A stretch of DNA of 64,000 bases from Burkholderiales bacterium (GTDB lineage: Bacteria; Pseudomonadota; Gammaproteobacteria; Burkholderiales; WYBJ01). Below the pieces are notes generated by a model. It made no database searches, was not told the origin of the DNA, and was given only the letters and a program-made list of their open reading frames with translations. Below, one piece after another: positions 36,677 through 45,828 of this stretch; positions within the stretch are counted from its first letter, which is position 1, and every line of letters begins with the position of its first letter. The position numbers and the translations under genes were made by a program. The stretch covers positions 124,001-188,000 of the forward strand of contig JALHQN010000007.1 of NCBI GenBank assembly GCA_022841915.1, written 5' to 3'.

Positions 36677-39600
36677 ATGCCCGTGCCTCTGACGTCCTCC
36701 ATGCCGAGCCGGCCGCTCGATCCTCCGGGCGATCCGTCGCACGCCCCAGAACAGGCATTGCCGCTGCTGGCGACGACTGCGCCCGGGGCGACGCAGTGGC
36801 GTGCGGTGGGTGCGGTTTTTCTGCTGTCGCTGCTCGTATTGGTCGTCGCAGCGCCCTTCGCGACGACGCCGTTGGCGCGAGTCGACGCTTTGGTGCCGAT
36901 GTATTTGAGCGCGCGCGTCGTGATCGAACTTTTGACCGCCGCGCTCCTGTTCGCGCAGTTTTGCAGCCTGGGCATGCGAGCGGTGCTGCTGCTGGCGGGG
37001 GGGTATCTGTTCAGTGCGGCGATGGCCATCCTTTACGGCCTGAGCTTCCCTGGCGTGTTCGCCCCTGCTGGATTGTTCGGCACGGCAAGTCAGACCACAG
37101 CTTGGCTCTACTTCGCCTGGCACGGGGGCTTCTCGCTGTTTCTACTAGGGTATGGGCTGATCGGCGTCGAGCGGTCGCCGGCATCCGCTCGCGGTTCCCT
37201 CAGGGAGGTGGGAGTCACGCTGATCCTCGTGCTGCTCCTCGCGGGTGGATTGGCTGCCTGGCTGGCGACGGGGCCGGCCTTGCTGCCGGAACTCATGCGC
37301 GGGGATGCCGACACGCCTCTGAAACGCTCGGTGGCGATGGCATCCTGGCTGATCACCCTGATCGCCTTGATCGTGGTCGGCTTGCGTCGTCCGCGTACAG
37401 TTCTCGATCTGTGGGTGATGCTGGTAGCAAGCATTTGGCTGGTCGACACCGCCTTGGCGGGGCTGCTCAACCAGGGACGCTTCGATCTGGGGTGGTATAC
37501 AGGCCGGCTCTATGGCTTGCTCGCTGCCGGTATCGTCTTGGGTCTGCTGCTGGTCGATTACGGCAAACTCTATCTGCAATCGATGCAGCATCATGCCGCC
37601 CTCGCCCAGAGAAGCGCGGCTCAGCTCCAGGTGGCCCTCGGTCGATTGTCCGCCGCGCAACATGCGGCGGGAGCTGGCTTCTGGGAATGGGATGTTTCCA
37701 CCGGCAGGATCGATTGGTCGGAGGGGCTCTATCGAATCTACGGGCTCGATTCTTCGGTAGTTCAACCGCGGCTCGCGGTGTGGCGCTCTATCGTGTACCC
37801 CGACGATCTGGCGGCTGCCGAAGCTCGCATCGCCGAGGCAGTGCGGAACCGAACGCCGTTGTCCAATCGTTACCGCATCGTGCTGCCCTCCGGCGAAGTG
37901 CGTTGGGTTCGTGCGCGCGGCGACATGGTCGCGGACGAGACCGGGCGCATCGTGCGCATGACGGGTTTGTGCGTTGACGTGACCGATCGCATGGCAGCCG
38001 AGGAAGCCTTGCTGGAGAGCGAAGGCAAGTTGCGCCTATTCATCGAGCATGCACCCGCAGCGTTGGCCATGTTCGACGAGAACATGCGCTATCTCGCGGC
38101 GAGCCGCCGTTGGCTCGCGGACTATTCGCTGTCCGGGCCGGTGGTGGGACGGTCGCACTACGAGGTCTTTCCCGACGTGCCGGAACGCTGGAAGGCCATA
38201 CACCGGCGCGCCTTGGCGGGCGAAATCCTGATCAGCGAGGACGACTGCTTTCAGCGCATGGACGGTACGGTCCTATGGTTGCGCTGGGAGGTCCGACCTT
38301 GGCATCGAGGCAACGGCGACGTCGGTGGCGTCGTCGCGATGAGCGAAGACATCAGCAAGCGCAAGCATGCGGAGGACGCTCTGAGAGCGAGCGAGGCGCG
38401 TTATCGCCTGCTGATGGAGCAGGCGCCCGACGGCATCTTCGTTCTGGATGCGAACGGGTGCTACATGACTGTCAACCAGGCAGGGGCCGCCATGCTGGGC
38501 TGTTCGCCGAAGGAACTCGTCGGCCAGTCCTTTGCTGCCACCCTGCTGCGGGAAGACGCCGCGAGCGATGTGCAGGCGGTCTGGTCGCATGCCGAGGGGG
38601 CCATCGTGACCTCCGAATGGCGCTTCCAGCGCAAGGATCGAACCGTGTTTCTGGGGGAGACCGTGGTGCGTCGACTTCCGGACGGTGGCCTGCAGGGAAT
38701 TCTGCGGGATATCACCGAACGGCGGCGTGCCGAGACGGCGCTCCGAGACAGCGAGTACTTTTATCGTCAGACCTTGGAATCCATCCCGGGCATGGTGTTC
38801 ACGACCTTGCCCGACGGTCATGTCGATTTCGTGAGTCAGCAATGGGTCGAGTACAGCGGCGTGCCGAGTTCCGAACACCAGGGCGAGGGCTGGTGCGATT
38901 TGCTCCACCCCGAGGACAGGCCGAGGGCGCTGGCGGCATGGCGCGCGGCCGTGGCGGGCTTGGGCACCTACGACCTGGAGTACCGCGTCCGACGCCGCGA
39001 CGGCGTGCACGAGTGGCTCAAGGTCATCGGCCGCCCGATACGCGACGCCCGCGGCGACATCGTGCGCTGGTTCGGCCTGGCAGTGAACATCGAGCAGCTC
39101 AAGCAGGCGGAGGAGGAACTGGCCCGGCGCAGCCGCGAGGTGGAGGCCATTCTCCATACGATGCCGGCCATGGTGTACGTCAAGGACGCGCAGCGCCAGT
39201 ACACGCGTGTGAATCCGGCGACTTGCGAGGCCTTCGGCGTCCCGGCGGAGAGCATGCTCGGCAAACGCGACGAACAGTGCATGCCTGCCGCACTGGCGCG
39301 CGCGGCGCACGACAGGGATCGCCGAGTGCTCGAATCCCGGACTGCGACCAAGGCGTTCGAGCAGTCATGGCGCGATGGCGAAGGGCGCGAGCGCTGGCTG
39401 TCCACCTCGACCTCTCCCTTCCACAACGCCGATGGCAGCGTGGCCGGGCTGGTCGGGGTGAGCGTGGACATCACCGAGCACAAGCATGCCGAATTGCGGC
39501 GGGTCGAAGCATTGGAGCGGCAACGCGATGTGCTCGTGCGCGAAGTCCATCACCGCATCAAGAATCACCTGCAAGGCGTGATCGGCTTGCTTCGCTACAA

Positions 39601-40105
39601 GACCACGGACCACCCCGAGGTCGTGGCTCGAATAGAGCTGGCCGTCGCCCAGATAGGCTCGATCGCGCAGGTCTACGGGCTGCAAAGTCGCAGCTACGAT
39701 ACGCAGGTTCGCCTACAGGAGTTGATCGAAAGTGCGATTCAGAGTGCGGCCGGCCCGGTTTCGTTCGAGACCGAACCGGCTTTGCCGCCCATCGTGTTGC
39801 CGCAGTCCGACGCCGTGCCGATGGCGTTGGTGATCAACGAACTGATCACCAACGCCCTCAAGCACCTTGCCTGCGCCGAGGCGCCGGCTGCAGTGCATGT
39901 TCGGCTGACGAAGAGCGCAGCCCAGGCTGTGGTGGAGATCCGCAGCGCGCCCGCCCGCCTGCCCGCGGGCTTCGACTATGCGCGACGCGAAGGCCTGGGC
40001 ACCGGACTGGAACTGGTGACCGTTCTGCTGCCGGAGCGCAGATCGACGCTAAGCTACGAACAGCAGGGCGACCAGGTGGTCACGCGGCTTCGGTTGATGA
40101 TCTGA
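36677..40105 (+). CDS. Membrane multi-PAS sensor histidine kinase, HisKA_2 type
   Basis: 1142 residues. Seven or eight hydrophobic segments (about 40-295) form a MASE-like membrane sensor. Five PAS/PAC modules follow (about 320-940), seen from repeated GxxRxVRWVRAR- and DITERRRAE-type ends. HisKA_2 with REVHHRIKNHLQGVIG holds the phospho-acceptor at H958 or H959. The ATP domain has the N-box (VINELITNALKHL) and GLGTGLELV, but the G1 position reads EIRSAPARLPAGFDY where related kinases have a DNGPGLP-type motif. The nucleotide-binding aspartate is therefore missing. No response regulator gene is adjacent. ATG 36677 is used; ATG 36701 is possible. Confidence 0.88.
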   Translation: MPVPLTSSMPSRPLDPPGDPSHAPEQALPLLATTAPGATQWRAVGAVFLLSLLVLVVAAPFATTPLARVDALVPMYLSARVVIELLTAALLFAQFCSLGMRAVLLLAGGYLFSAAMAILYGLSFPGVFAPAGLFGTASQTTAWLYFAWHGGFSLFLLGYGLIGVERSPASARGSLREVGVTLILVLLLAGGLAAWLATGPALLPELMRGDADTPLKRSVAMASWLITLIALIVVGLRRPRTVLDLWVMLVASIWLVDTALAGLLNQGRFDLGWYTGRLYGLLAAGIVLGLLLVDYGKLYLQSMQHHAALAQRSAAQLQVALGRLSAAQHAAGAGFWEWDVSTGRIDWSEGLYRIYGLDSSVVQPRLAVWRSIVYPDDLAAAEARIAEAVRNRTPLSNRYRIVLPSGEVRWVRARGDMVADETGRIVRMTGLCVDVTDRMAAEEALLESEGKLRLFIEHAPAALAMFDENMRYLAASRRWLADYSLSGPVVGRSHYEVFPDVPERWKAIHRRALAGEILISEDDCFQRMDGTVLWLRWEVRPWHRGNGDVGGVVAMSEDISKRKHAEDALRASEARYRLLMEQAPDGIFVLDANGCYMTVNQAGAAMLGCSPKELVGQSFAATLLREDAASDVQAVWSHAEGAIVTSEWRFQRKDRTVFLGETVVRRLPDGGLQGILRDITERRRAETALRDSEYFYRQTLESIPGMVFTTLPDGHVDFVSQQWVEYSGVPSSEHQGEGWCDLLHPEDRPRALAAWRAAVAGLGTYDLEYRVRRRDGVHEWLKVIGRPIRDARGDIVRWFGLAVNIEQLKQAEEELARRSREVEAILHTMPAMVYVKDAQRQYTRVNPATCEAFGVPAESMLGKRDEQCMPAALARAAHDRDRRVLESRTATKAFEQSWRDGEGRERWLSTSTSPFHNADGSVAGLVGVSVDITEHKHAELRRVEALERQRDVLVREVHHRIKNHLQGVIGLLRYKTTDHPEVVARIELAVAQIGSIAQVYGLQSRSYDTQVRLQELIESAIQSAAGPVSFETEPALPPIVLPQSDAVPMALVINELITNALKHLACAEAPAAVHVRLTKSAAQAVVEIRSAPARLPAGFDYARREGLGTGLELVTVLLPERRSTLSYEQQGDQVVTRLRLMI

Positions 40106-40115
40106 GCTGCGACGG

Positions 40116-40143
40116 ACAGTCGGCGATCTTCGGAGCTGACTGT
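40116..40143. terminator. Possible terminator between convergent genes (weak)
   Basis: ACAGTC (40116-40121) can pair with GACTGT (40138-40143), followed on the plus strand by TTTC. The stem is only 6 bp with a long loop. It lies between the PAS kinase (+) and Bug receptor 4 (-), where a terminator is expected. Confidence 0.3.
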
Positions 40144-40160
40144 TTTCGCATGCTTGGGCC

Positions 40161-41135
40161 TCAATCCAGTTTCGCCCCGGACAGCGCCACGGCTTTTTGC
40201 CACTTCGCATACTCGAGTTCGATGTACCTAGAGAACTCCTGTTGCGTAAGAGGGGCCGCCACGACACCGGCATCGAAGAACCGCTGTTTCAAGTCAGGCG
40301 AGGCGAGTGCTTTCATCATGGCGTCGTGGATCTTGGCCACATGCGCTTTGGAGGTGCCTTTGGGCACGGCGTAGCCCTGCCATACGGTGACCTCGAAATC
40401 AGGAATGCCCGACTCCATGATGGTGGGCACGTCGGGAACCTGCTCCGCGCGCTTGGCCGAAGTTACAGCCAATGCGCGCAACCGGCCGGCCTTTACGTGC
40501 GGCAGAGGGCCGGGCAGATTGAAGAAAAAGGCCTGGATTTCGCCGGATATGGTGTTGGCGTAGCCCTGCGAGGCCACCTTGTAAGGAACATGGATCAAAT
40601 CGACGCCAGCGACCGCCTTGAACAACTCCATCGTCAGGTGTGGCGAGGCGCCCACACCGGACGAGGCGTACTTGAACTTGCCGGGATGGGCCTTTGCCAG
40701 CTTGACGAAATCCGCCACGTTCTTCACCGGGAGCGAGTTCGTCACGCACAGGATGTTCGGCATGGTCGCGTAAAGCGAGATCGGGATGAAGTCGCGTCGC
40801 GGATCGTACGGCAATTTCTTGTAGAGATGCGGGGTGACCGTCTGATTGATGCCGTAGGTGAGGATCGTGTAGCCGTCGGGAACCGCTCGGGCGGCCATTT
40901 CGGTGCCGACGACGCCGCCAGCACCGGGCCGGTTGTCGACCACCAGGGTGTTGCCCCATGCCTCGCTGAACTTTTGGGCGAAGATCCGGCCGACGATATC
41001 GGTGGATGCGCCCGGGCCGAAGGGGAGGATCAGTCGGCCCGGCTTGGATGGATAAGCCTCGGCGGCGAGCGATGCCGTGGCGAACGAAGCCAGCAATACA
41101 GCGGAAAGGCGGGTAACCAGTCTTGCATAAGTCAT
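40161..41135 (-). CDS. Bug/TctC-family periplasmic solute-binding protein (4)
   Basis: 324 residues. The signal peptide (MTYARLVTRLSAVLLASFAT, ending ASLAAE) is followed by AYPSKPGRLILPFGPGASTD, a Bug ligand loop, and VVDNRPGAGGVVG. HVPYKVASQGYANTISGE and EQVPDVPTIMESGIPDFE are typical blocks. Start at 41135 has AAAGGAGGA upstream (41141-41149); a second ATG two codons earlier lies against that site. It is a single gene, convergent with the PAS kinase. Ligand unknown. Confidence 0.92.
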   Translation of the reverse strand: MTYARLVTRLSAVLLASFATASLAAEAYPSKPGRLILPFGPGASTDIVGRIFAQKFSEAWGNTLVVDNRPGAGGVVGTEMAARAVPDGYTILTYGINQTVTPHLYKKLPYDPRRDFIPISLYATMPNILCVTNSLPVKNVADFVKLAKAHPGKFKYASSGVGASPHLTMELFKAVAGVDLIHVPYKVASQGYANTISGEIQAFFFNLPGPLPHVKAGRLRALAVTSAKRAEQVPDVPTIMESGIPDFEVTVWQGYAVPKGTSKAHVAKIHDAMMKALASPDLKQRFFDAGVVAAPLTQQEFSRYIELEYAKWQKAVALSGAKLD

Positions 41136-41599
41136 GCACATCCTCCTTTGAAAGATCATGTCCACCGAAAAGTTCGTTGCGCCATCCCGTTCACGGCGAC
41201 GCGCGCTATCCGCTCTCCTATGTCGAATAGTTGCTCCCAAGTGCGTGCGGCGTCAATAACCAAAGCAACTGCGCTGGCGGGACGTACGTATGCTCGATGC
41301 TTCGCTGGGTGCGGTATCGCCGTGGAGTCTCGAATGCTGGGTCAGCGCTTTCGCTGTCTTGGAGAATGCCTCGAGTCGCACTGCGAGGTACGGGAGCATC
41401 GGCATCGGTGTCAGGCGCGAACCAGGCTGCCGCCCGCGCCGGGTTCCCGAGGATGCCGACGTCCCGAACCTCTTTCGAAGGGGTGACGGTAGGCGCTAGC
41501 GACGAGCGCAGCGCGGCGGGTCGCGCTCCAGTCATCGTCTGATTGTCGCCCTGGTGCGCCATACCTCGACGCGCCCCGGACCCGCACGCCTGATCTGGG
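41136..41599. other. Intergenic region between DUF922 gene and Bug receptor 4
   Basis: About 460 bases. Several short open frames overlap here, the longest coding 100-180 residues on either strand. None has a ribosome-binding site, a recognisable domain or the region's codon pattern. I see no gene. The Bug receptor's promoter should lie near 41150-41250. Confidence 0.4.
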
Positions 41600-42298
41600 C
41601 TAGGGACAAGCGCGCAGTCGCGCCGTGACTTCTCGATAGGAAGCTGGGGTGTCGATCTCCAGATTGGCCGCCATGGCCACCTTGGTGATCCTGGCCGCGA
41701 TCGGCATGACGACCTCGTGCGTGTGCCGACGCAGTTCCGCTTCCGCGGCTTCGGCATCCGACGCGTAGATCGGCAGAGTCAGCATCTTCTTGATGAGCGG
41801 CTCGGCCAAGCGAGCCCCCGCCCGGAAGTGGGTGCGGTAGATGCGCACATGTTCGGCCTCGTGCTCTTCGACGATCTGCCGCCTGCAAGGGTTGGTGAGC
41901 TCGGTGGCCAGGTAGACCCTCATTTCGGAGAAACTCAGCGTGAGCCTGACATCGCCCACGATGCAGGTCCATCCGTCGGGGTGGGTCAGGGAACGGTGTG
42001 ATACCTGAAGGTTTGCGGTCGGCTGCGCCTGCGTGAGGCCGAGCACGGTGTGATAGGGGTTGCTTTGCGCTGGACCCAACTTCTTGAGTTCCTCGGCGCT
42101 GCGTCGAGTGTCCCAGGTGACGGGGATGTCTTCGAAGGAGACCGAGACGGTGGCCGCCTGCGCCAGGCGCTCACAGCGTTGTTCGAAGTTGTCCGCCTGT
42201 GCCGCTAGCGCCGAGCTGGACGCAAGTAGACAAGCCCAAGCCGTCCAGCAGGCGAAATGCGTGGCGGCTGTGTGGCGGTTGGAAGGAGTCGATGGCAT
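41600..42298 (-). CDS. DUF922 family predicted secreted zinc protease
   Basis: 232 residues. A signal peptide (about 1-34, ending SALAAQADN) exports it to the periplasm. The motif EEHEAEHVRIY contains HEAEH, an HExxH zinc site, near the middle of the protein. DGWTCIVGDVRLTLSFSEMR is the conserved strand before it. This agrees with DUF922, proposed from sequence to be a minimal metalloprotease. Start 42298 is chosen for the signal peptide; an ATG at 42343 would add 15 residues. Neither has a good ribosome-binding site. It is downstream of the Tat oxidoreductase gene by 264 bases and may be separate. Confidence 0.75.
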   Translation of the reverse strand: MPSTPSNRHTAATHFACWTAWACLLASSSALAAQADNFEQRCERLAQAATVSVSFEDIPVTWDTRRSAEELKKLGPAQSNPYHTVLGLTQAQPTANLQVSHRSLTHPDGWTCIVGDVRLTLSFSEMRVYLATELTNPCRRQIVEEHEAEHVRIYRTHFRAGARLAEPLIKKMLTLPIYASDAEAAEAELRRHTHEVVMPIAARITKVAMAANLEIDTPASYREVTARLRACP

Positions 42299-42562
42299 CA
42301 ATGAACACGCGGCTCGGGATCGCTCGTGAAAGCAACTGAACATTCAACACTTATCGGTCGATGCAGGGAATGTCTGTACAGCGAAGCTCCTTACGCCTTA
42401 TGCGGGCGGGGAGCGCTCCTGGGAACTCACGTGTCGCGGCGAAGTCCGTGTGAACCGAGCGCCCGATGAAAGTGATCGTGGCGCACAGCGTCGCAGTCGG
42501 TGCTCAGGGTCGAGCCCGCGGCCAGCACGTCGGGCAGCCTCGCCTCGATACGCCGCACGCAG

Positions 42563-43336
42563 TCATCGCGGCCCTGGCGCGGGGGCATCGTGGCTCGCCC
42601 CGGACTCACTCAGCGTGGCTGCGACGCGTCTGATCTCGTCCGGCGTGCGCTCGCCGGCAAGCGGTGTCCCCGGCATCAGATGCTTGCCCAGGGCCAGACC
42701 GCCGATCAGGACAGGCTCGTAGCCGATGTCCCGGATCAGCCGCGACGCGACCGCGATGGCTTGCGCATCGTCGCCTGCGATGGGCATGCCGATGCGGCCG
42801 GGTTGTTCGTGCGCGATGGCCATCCGTGCATGGCCGATCGCGTTGAACGCACGCACGATGCGTGCGCCGGGCAGCAACTCTGCGGACGCGAGACCGGCGC
42901 CCCTCTCACGCGCCCAGGTGGCGATGTCGCCGTCGCGCGACACGAAGGGGTTGCAGGTGTCGATCACGGCCTTGCCCCGGATGAGATCGGCAAGCGATTT
43001 GCCCAACTCGGGCAGTGCGTGGTACGGCACCGAGATGAGTACGACATCGCCGAAGGCAGCGGCCTCCCGCGGCGTGCCTGCGCGGGCATTGGCGCCGAGC
43101 TTGGCTGCCAGAGCCTTGTCGTCCGCCAGGGTGCGAGAGGAGAGCATCAGCTCATGCCCCGCCTTGGCCCACACGGCGGCGAGCGTGCCGCCGACCCGGC
43201 CCGTGCCGACCACCCCGACTCGCATTGTCTGAACACCGGAGTCGGCCGCGCGAACACCCTGCACAAGAGGCGCGCTCGCCGCAGTCACGCCGACAGCGGC
43301 CGCGATCTTCAGGAACGAACGACGATCTTGGGACAT
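42563..43336 (-). CDS. NADP-dependent F420-reductase-like oxidoreductase with Tat signal
   Basis: 257 residues. The N-terminus MSQDRRSFLKIAAAVGVTAA fits a twin-arginine signal (RRSFLK), with the hydrophobic stretch ending near VQGVRAAD. The mature part starts with MRVGVVGTGRVGGTLA, a Rossmann nucleotide loop, and VRAFNAIGHARM as in NADP/F420-type dinucleotide-binding reductases (NPD family). ATG 43336 has AAGGAT upstream. It follows the aldo/keto reductase gene by 70 bases. A Tat signal on a dinucleotide-binding enzyme implies export folded with its cofactor. Substrate unknown. Confidence 0.82.
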   Translation of the reverse strand: MSQDRRSFLKIAAAVGVTAASAPLVQGVRAADSGVQTMRVGVVGTGRVGGTLAAVWAKAGHELMLSSRTLADDKALAAKLGANARAGTPREAAAFGDVVLISVPYHALPELGKSLADLIRGKAVIDTCNPFVSRDGDIATWARERGAGLASAELLPGARIVRAFNAIGHARMAIAHEQPGRIGMPIAGDDAQAIAVASRLIRDIGYEPVLIGGLALGKHLMPGTPLAGERTPDEIRRVAATLSESGASHDAPAPGPR

Positions 43337-43406
43337 GCGGATGATCCTTTCGTGAGGCAAGTGGAGTCGCGTGGGCTGCCGATGGTGGCGCTATGGCGCC
43401 GTGTCT

Positions 43407-44360
43407 TCAAGCCGCGGGCAGCGCGTCGACCAGATCGATCATGCGTTTGCGCATCGCCGCGTCGGGTAGCCGGCCTGTTGCGGCGCCCAGGTTGTCCGCC
43501 ATGTTCGCGGCGCGGCTGGTGGCCGGGGTGATGGAGGTGACTGCCGGATGGCTCGCGACGTACTTCAGGAAGAACTGCCCCCAGGTGCTTGCATCGAACT
43601 CCGCCGCCCATTCGGGCACTTTGCGCTCGCCCACGCGCCGCCACAAGCGGGTGCGGCCGAATGGGGCGTAGACAAGGACGGCGATGCCTTTTTCGCGCGC
43701 CAGCGGCAGGATGGTCTGCTCGGCGTCGCGGTTGTCGATGGCATAGTCGGTGCCGATGAAGTCGATGGGCTCGTCGCGCATCGCCTGAACGAGATCGGCG
43801 TACTGATGTTCGAAAGTCGTCGTCACGCCGATGTAGCGCACGCTGCCCTTCTCCTTGTGCTCGCGCAGAATGGGAAGCTGCGTGCGGATATCACCCATGT
43901 TGTGCACCTGGACCAGATCGATGACGGGCTTGCCGATGCGCTGGAAGGAAGTGGCCAGCTGCTTTCGCGCCGCCGCCGGATCCGCCGTGCCGTTGCGTGG
44001 CGCGACATTGAGCTTGGTGGCCCAGAAGAGCTGCTTCGCGATGCCCAGTTCTTGGGCAATCTTCCCGGCGACTTCTTCGGAGGCGCCGTACTGCGGGGCG
44101 GTGTCGAACACCTTGCCCCCGAGTTCGGTCATGCGAGCAAGAACGGCACGCAGCGCACTGGCATCCTCGCTGCGCGCTACCTGCGCGAAGGTGGCGGAAC
44201 TGCCCAGGCCGACGATGGGCAAGCGTTCCCCGCTCGAGGGGATGGCCCGCGTGATGAGGCCGGGTTTGTCGCTCTCGCCTGCAAAGACTCCTCGCGGATC
44301 GAGGGCCAGCATCCCGCCCGCAGCGAGAGTGCGCTGCAGCCAGTCACGACGCGTCATCAT
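43407..44360 (-). CDS. Aldo/keto reductase with Tat-like signal
   Basis: 317 residues. Starts MMTRRDWLQRTLAAGGMLAL, whose TRRDWLQ plus hydrophobic stretch is a twin-arginine-like signal, ending near GVFAGE. The TIM-barrel aldo/keto reductase follows with the catalytic set: D and Y in FDTAPQYG, K in WATKLNV and H in VQVHNMGD. The late YASHPAVTSITP-like segment (VASHPAVTSITPAT) is where NADPH binds. The start overlaps the MFS gene's stop by 4 bases, and AAGGAG lies upstream. Exported aldo/keto reductases with Tat signals are known in proteobacteria, but their physiological role is unclear. Confidence 0.87.
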   Translation of the reverse strand: MMTRRDWLQRTLAAGGMLALDPRGVFAGESDKPGLITRAIPSSGERLPIVGLGSSATFAQVARSEDASALRAVLARMTELGGKVFDTAPQYGASEEVAGKIAQELGIAKQLFWATKLNVAPRNGTADPAAARKQLATSFQRIGKPVIDLVQVHNMGDIRTQLPILREHKEKGSVRYIGVTTTFEHQYADLVQAMRDEPIDFIGTDYAIDNRDAEQTILPLAREKGIAVLVYAPFGRTRLWRRVGERKVPEWAAEFDASTWGQFFLKYVASHPAVTSITPATSRAANMADNLGAATGRLPDAAMRKRMIDLVDALPAA

Positions 44361-45676
44361 GGAGATACTCCTTGCGGTTGTTGAGCGCTCGGTGGTCGCT
44401 CGCGCTGGGCGTGACCCAGCCAGAGTCCGAGCGCCATCCAGATGACCGCCAGGGGCACGGCGAAGGCTGCGAGCGCGGCCAGTCCCATCCCCAGACGCCC
44501 CAGAAGGCCTTCGGTCTGCGCCCCGACGACATCGCCGGCCCGATAAACGAACGTGTCGATGAATGCCTTGGCCTTGTAGCGATCGGCTCGGGAGACGGTG
44601 GTGAAAAGCGTCTCGCGCGACGGACGCATGATGCCGCGCTGGACCGCCCGGAAGGCTGCCTCGAATGCGATCAGTGCGGCCAGAGAACCGACGACGGCGA
44701 GCCCGATGAAACCGAGCGCAGTCGTGATCGGCAACAAGGCAAGCGTCACCGCGACGCCCAGGCGTTTCATGAGATGGCCGGTCACGAGCGCCTGCAGCAC
44801 CAGCGTCGCCACCTGCGTGATCATGTCGATGCGGGCGAACGTGGCCGTGCGCATATCGAGATCGGTGCCCAGCGCCGCCACCATCTGCAGCCGGGTGAAG
44901 TAGATGAGTGTCGTCATCACCGCCAGGATCAGCACGTAGCCGCAGATCGCGAGAAGGTAGGGCGACCTGAAGACAGCCTGAAAGCCTTCCCAGGCGCTGC
45001 CGCCGATGACTGGGTGTTCGGCCGCAGCAGGCAACCGGCCGGGAGCGTCCGCTGCCGTTTCGTTGCGATCGGTGTGCAGTCGGTTGAGCCACCAGGCGGC
45101 CGCCAAGGCGAGCACCAGGAAACTGGCGGCGACCAGCAGCAGGCTGGGTGTTCCGAACGGCTTGGCGAGCAGGCTCGCGAGCCAGGGGCCGAAGATGGCG
45201 CCCAGCGTTCCGCCGACGGCAATGGCGCCGAACAGGCGCTTGCTTTGCTCCAGAGTGAAGCGGTCCGCCATCACGGCCCAGAACAGCATCGTGGCGAACA
45301 GGTTGAAGACGCTGAACCAGACGTAGAAGACTTGACCGGTCTGCGGGCCTACGCTGGCGGGAGCGAGCACCAGCAGGGCGTAGAAGCAGAGCAGGCCGAA
45401 GGCGAAGAAGAGATACGTCGCACTGACGAAGGCCATGCGGCGAAACCTGCTGACGAGCATGCCGAATAGCGGGTTGACGAGCAGCGTGACGACGACGGTG
45501 CCCATGAAGAGCCACCGAATCGCCTCGATGCCTCGCTGCATGCCCAAGGCTTCACGGGCCGGGCGCACCACCATCAGCGCCGTCAGCACGCAGAAGAAAA
45601 AGAGGCCCGCGACGAGTGTGGGCATCACCTCGTCGCGACGGATGTTGGTGAAGCGCTGCAGGGCGGCGTTTGTCAT
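44357..45676 (-). CDS. MFS protein of the nucleotide (NTP/NTP) exchanger-like group
   Basis: 439 residues with about 12 hydrophobic segments. The N-terminus (RDEVMPTLVAGLFFFCVLTA, then VVRPAREALG) and RADRYKAKAFIDTFVYRAGD are characteristic of the MFS branch related to ATP/ADP translocases (AAA family), found in many free-living proteobacteria. In those the substrate is not established and need not be a nucleotide. Its stop overlaps the aldo/keto reductase start by 4 bases, so the two are coupled. ATG 45676 begins MTNAALQRFTNIR. Confidence 0.85.
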   Translation of the reverse strand: MTNAALQRFTNIRRDEVMPTLVAGLFFFCVLTALMVVRPAREALGMQRGIEAIRWLFMGTVVVTLLVNPLFGMLVSRFRRMAFVSATYLFFAFGLLCFYALLVLAPASVGPQTGQVFYVWFSVFNLFATMLFWAVMADRFTLEQSKRLFGAIAVGGTLGAIFGPWLASLLAKPFGTPSLLLVAASFLVLALAAAWWLNRLHTDRNETAADAPGRLPAAAEHPVIGGSAWEGFQAVFRSPYLLAICGYVLILAVMTTLIYFTRLQMVAALGTDLDMRTATFARIDMITQVATLVLQALVTGHLMKRLGVAVTLALLPITTALGFIGLAVVGSLAALIAFEAAFRAVQRGIMRPSRETLFTTVSRADRYKAKAFIDTFVYRAGDVVGAQTEGLLGRLGMGLAALAAFAVPLAVIWMALGLWLGHAQRERPPSAQQPQGVSP

Positions 45677-45828
45677 TATCGTTCTGGGCCTTCCAAGCCG
45701 GACGCGATTTCACCGGAGCTGCGAGGCGGAAGCTCCCTGCCGGATCAGCGATCGCCTGGCGCGCCTCTGCGATTGCGCACGGCGCCGATGGCGGCGACAT
45801 TCCTGCAGCAGCGCTTCGACTGAGACGA

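Noticed and set aside
38110-40374. 754-codon plus-strand frame overlapping the PAS kinase and Bug receptor 4
   Set aside because: It is out of frame with the kinase, runs across a convergent gene boundary and shows no domains.
41218-41757. 179-codon minus-strand frame across the DUF922 gene end
   Set aside because: It runs in another frame through the well-supported DUF922 gene and has no ribosome-binding site or recognisable domain.
44361-45515. Upstream part of a 702-codon minus-strand frame ending in the aldo/keto reductase
   Set aside because: The N-terminal 385 codons are in another frame of the MFS transporter gene. The real start is the ATG near 44360, with a ribosome-binding site and a signal sequence.
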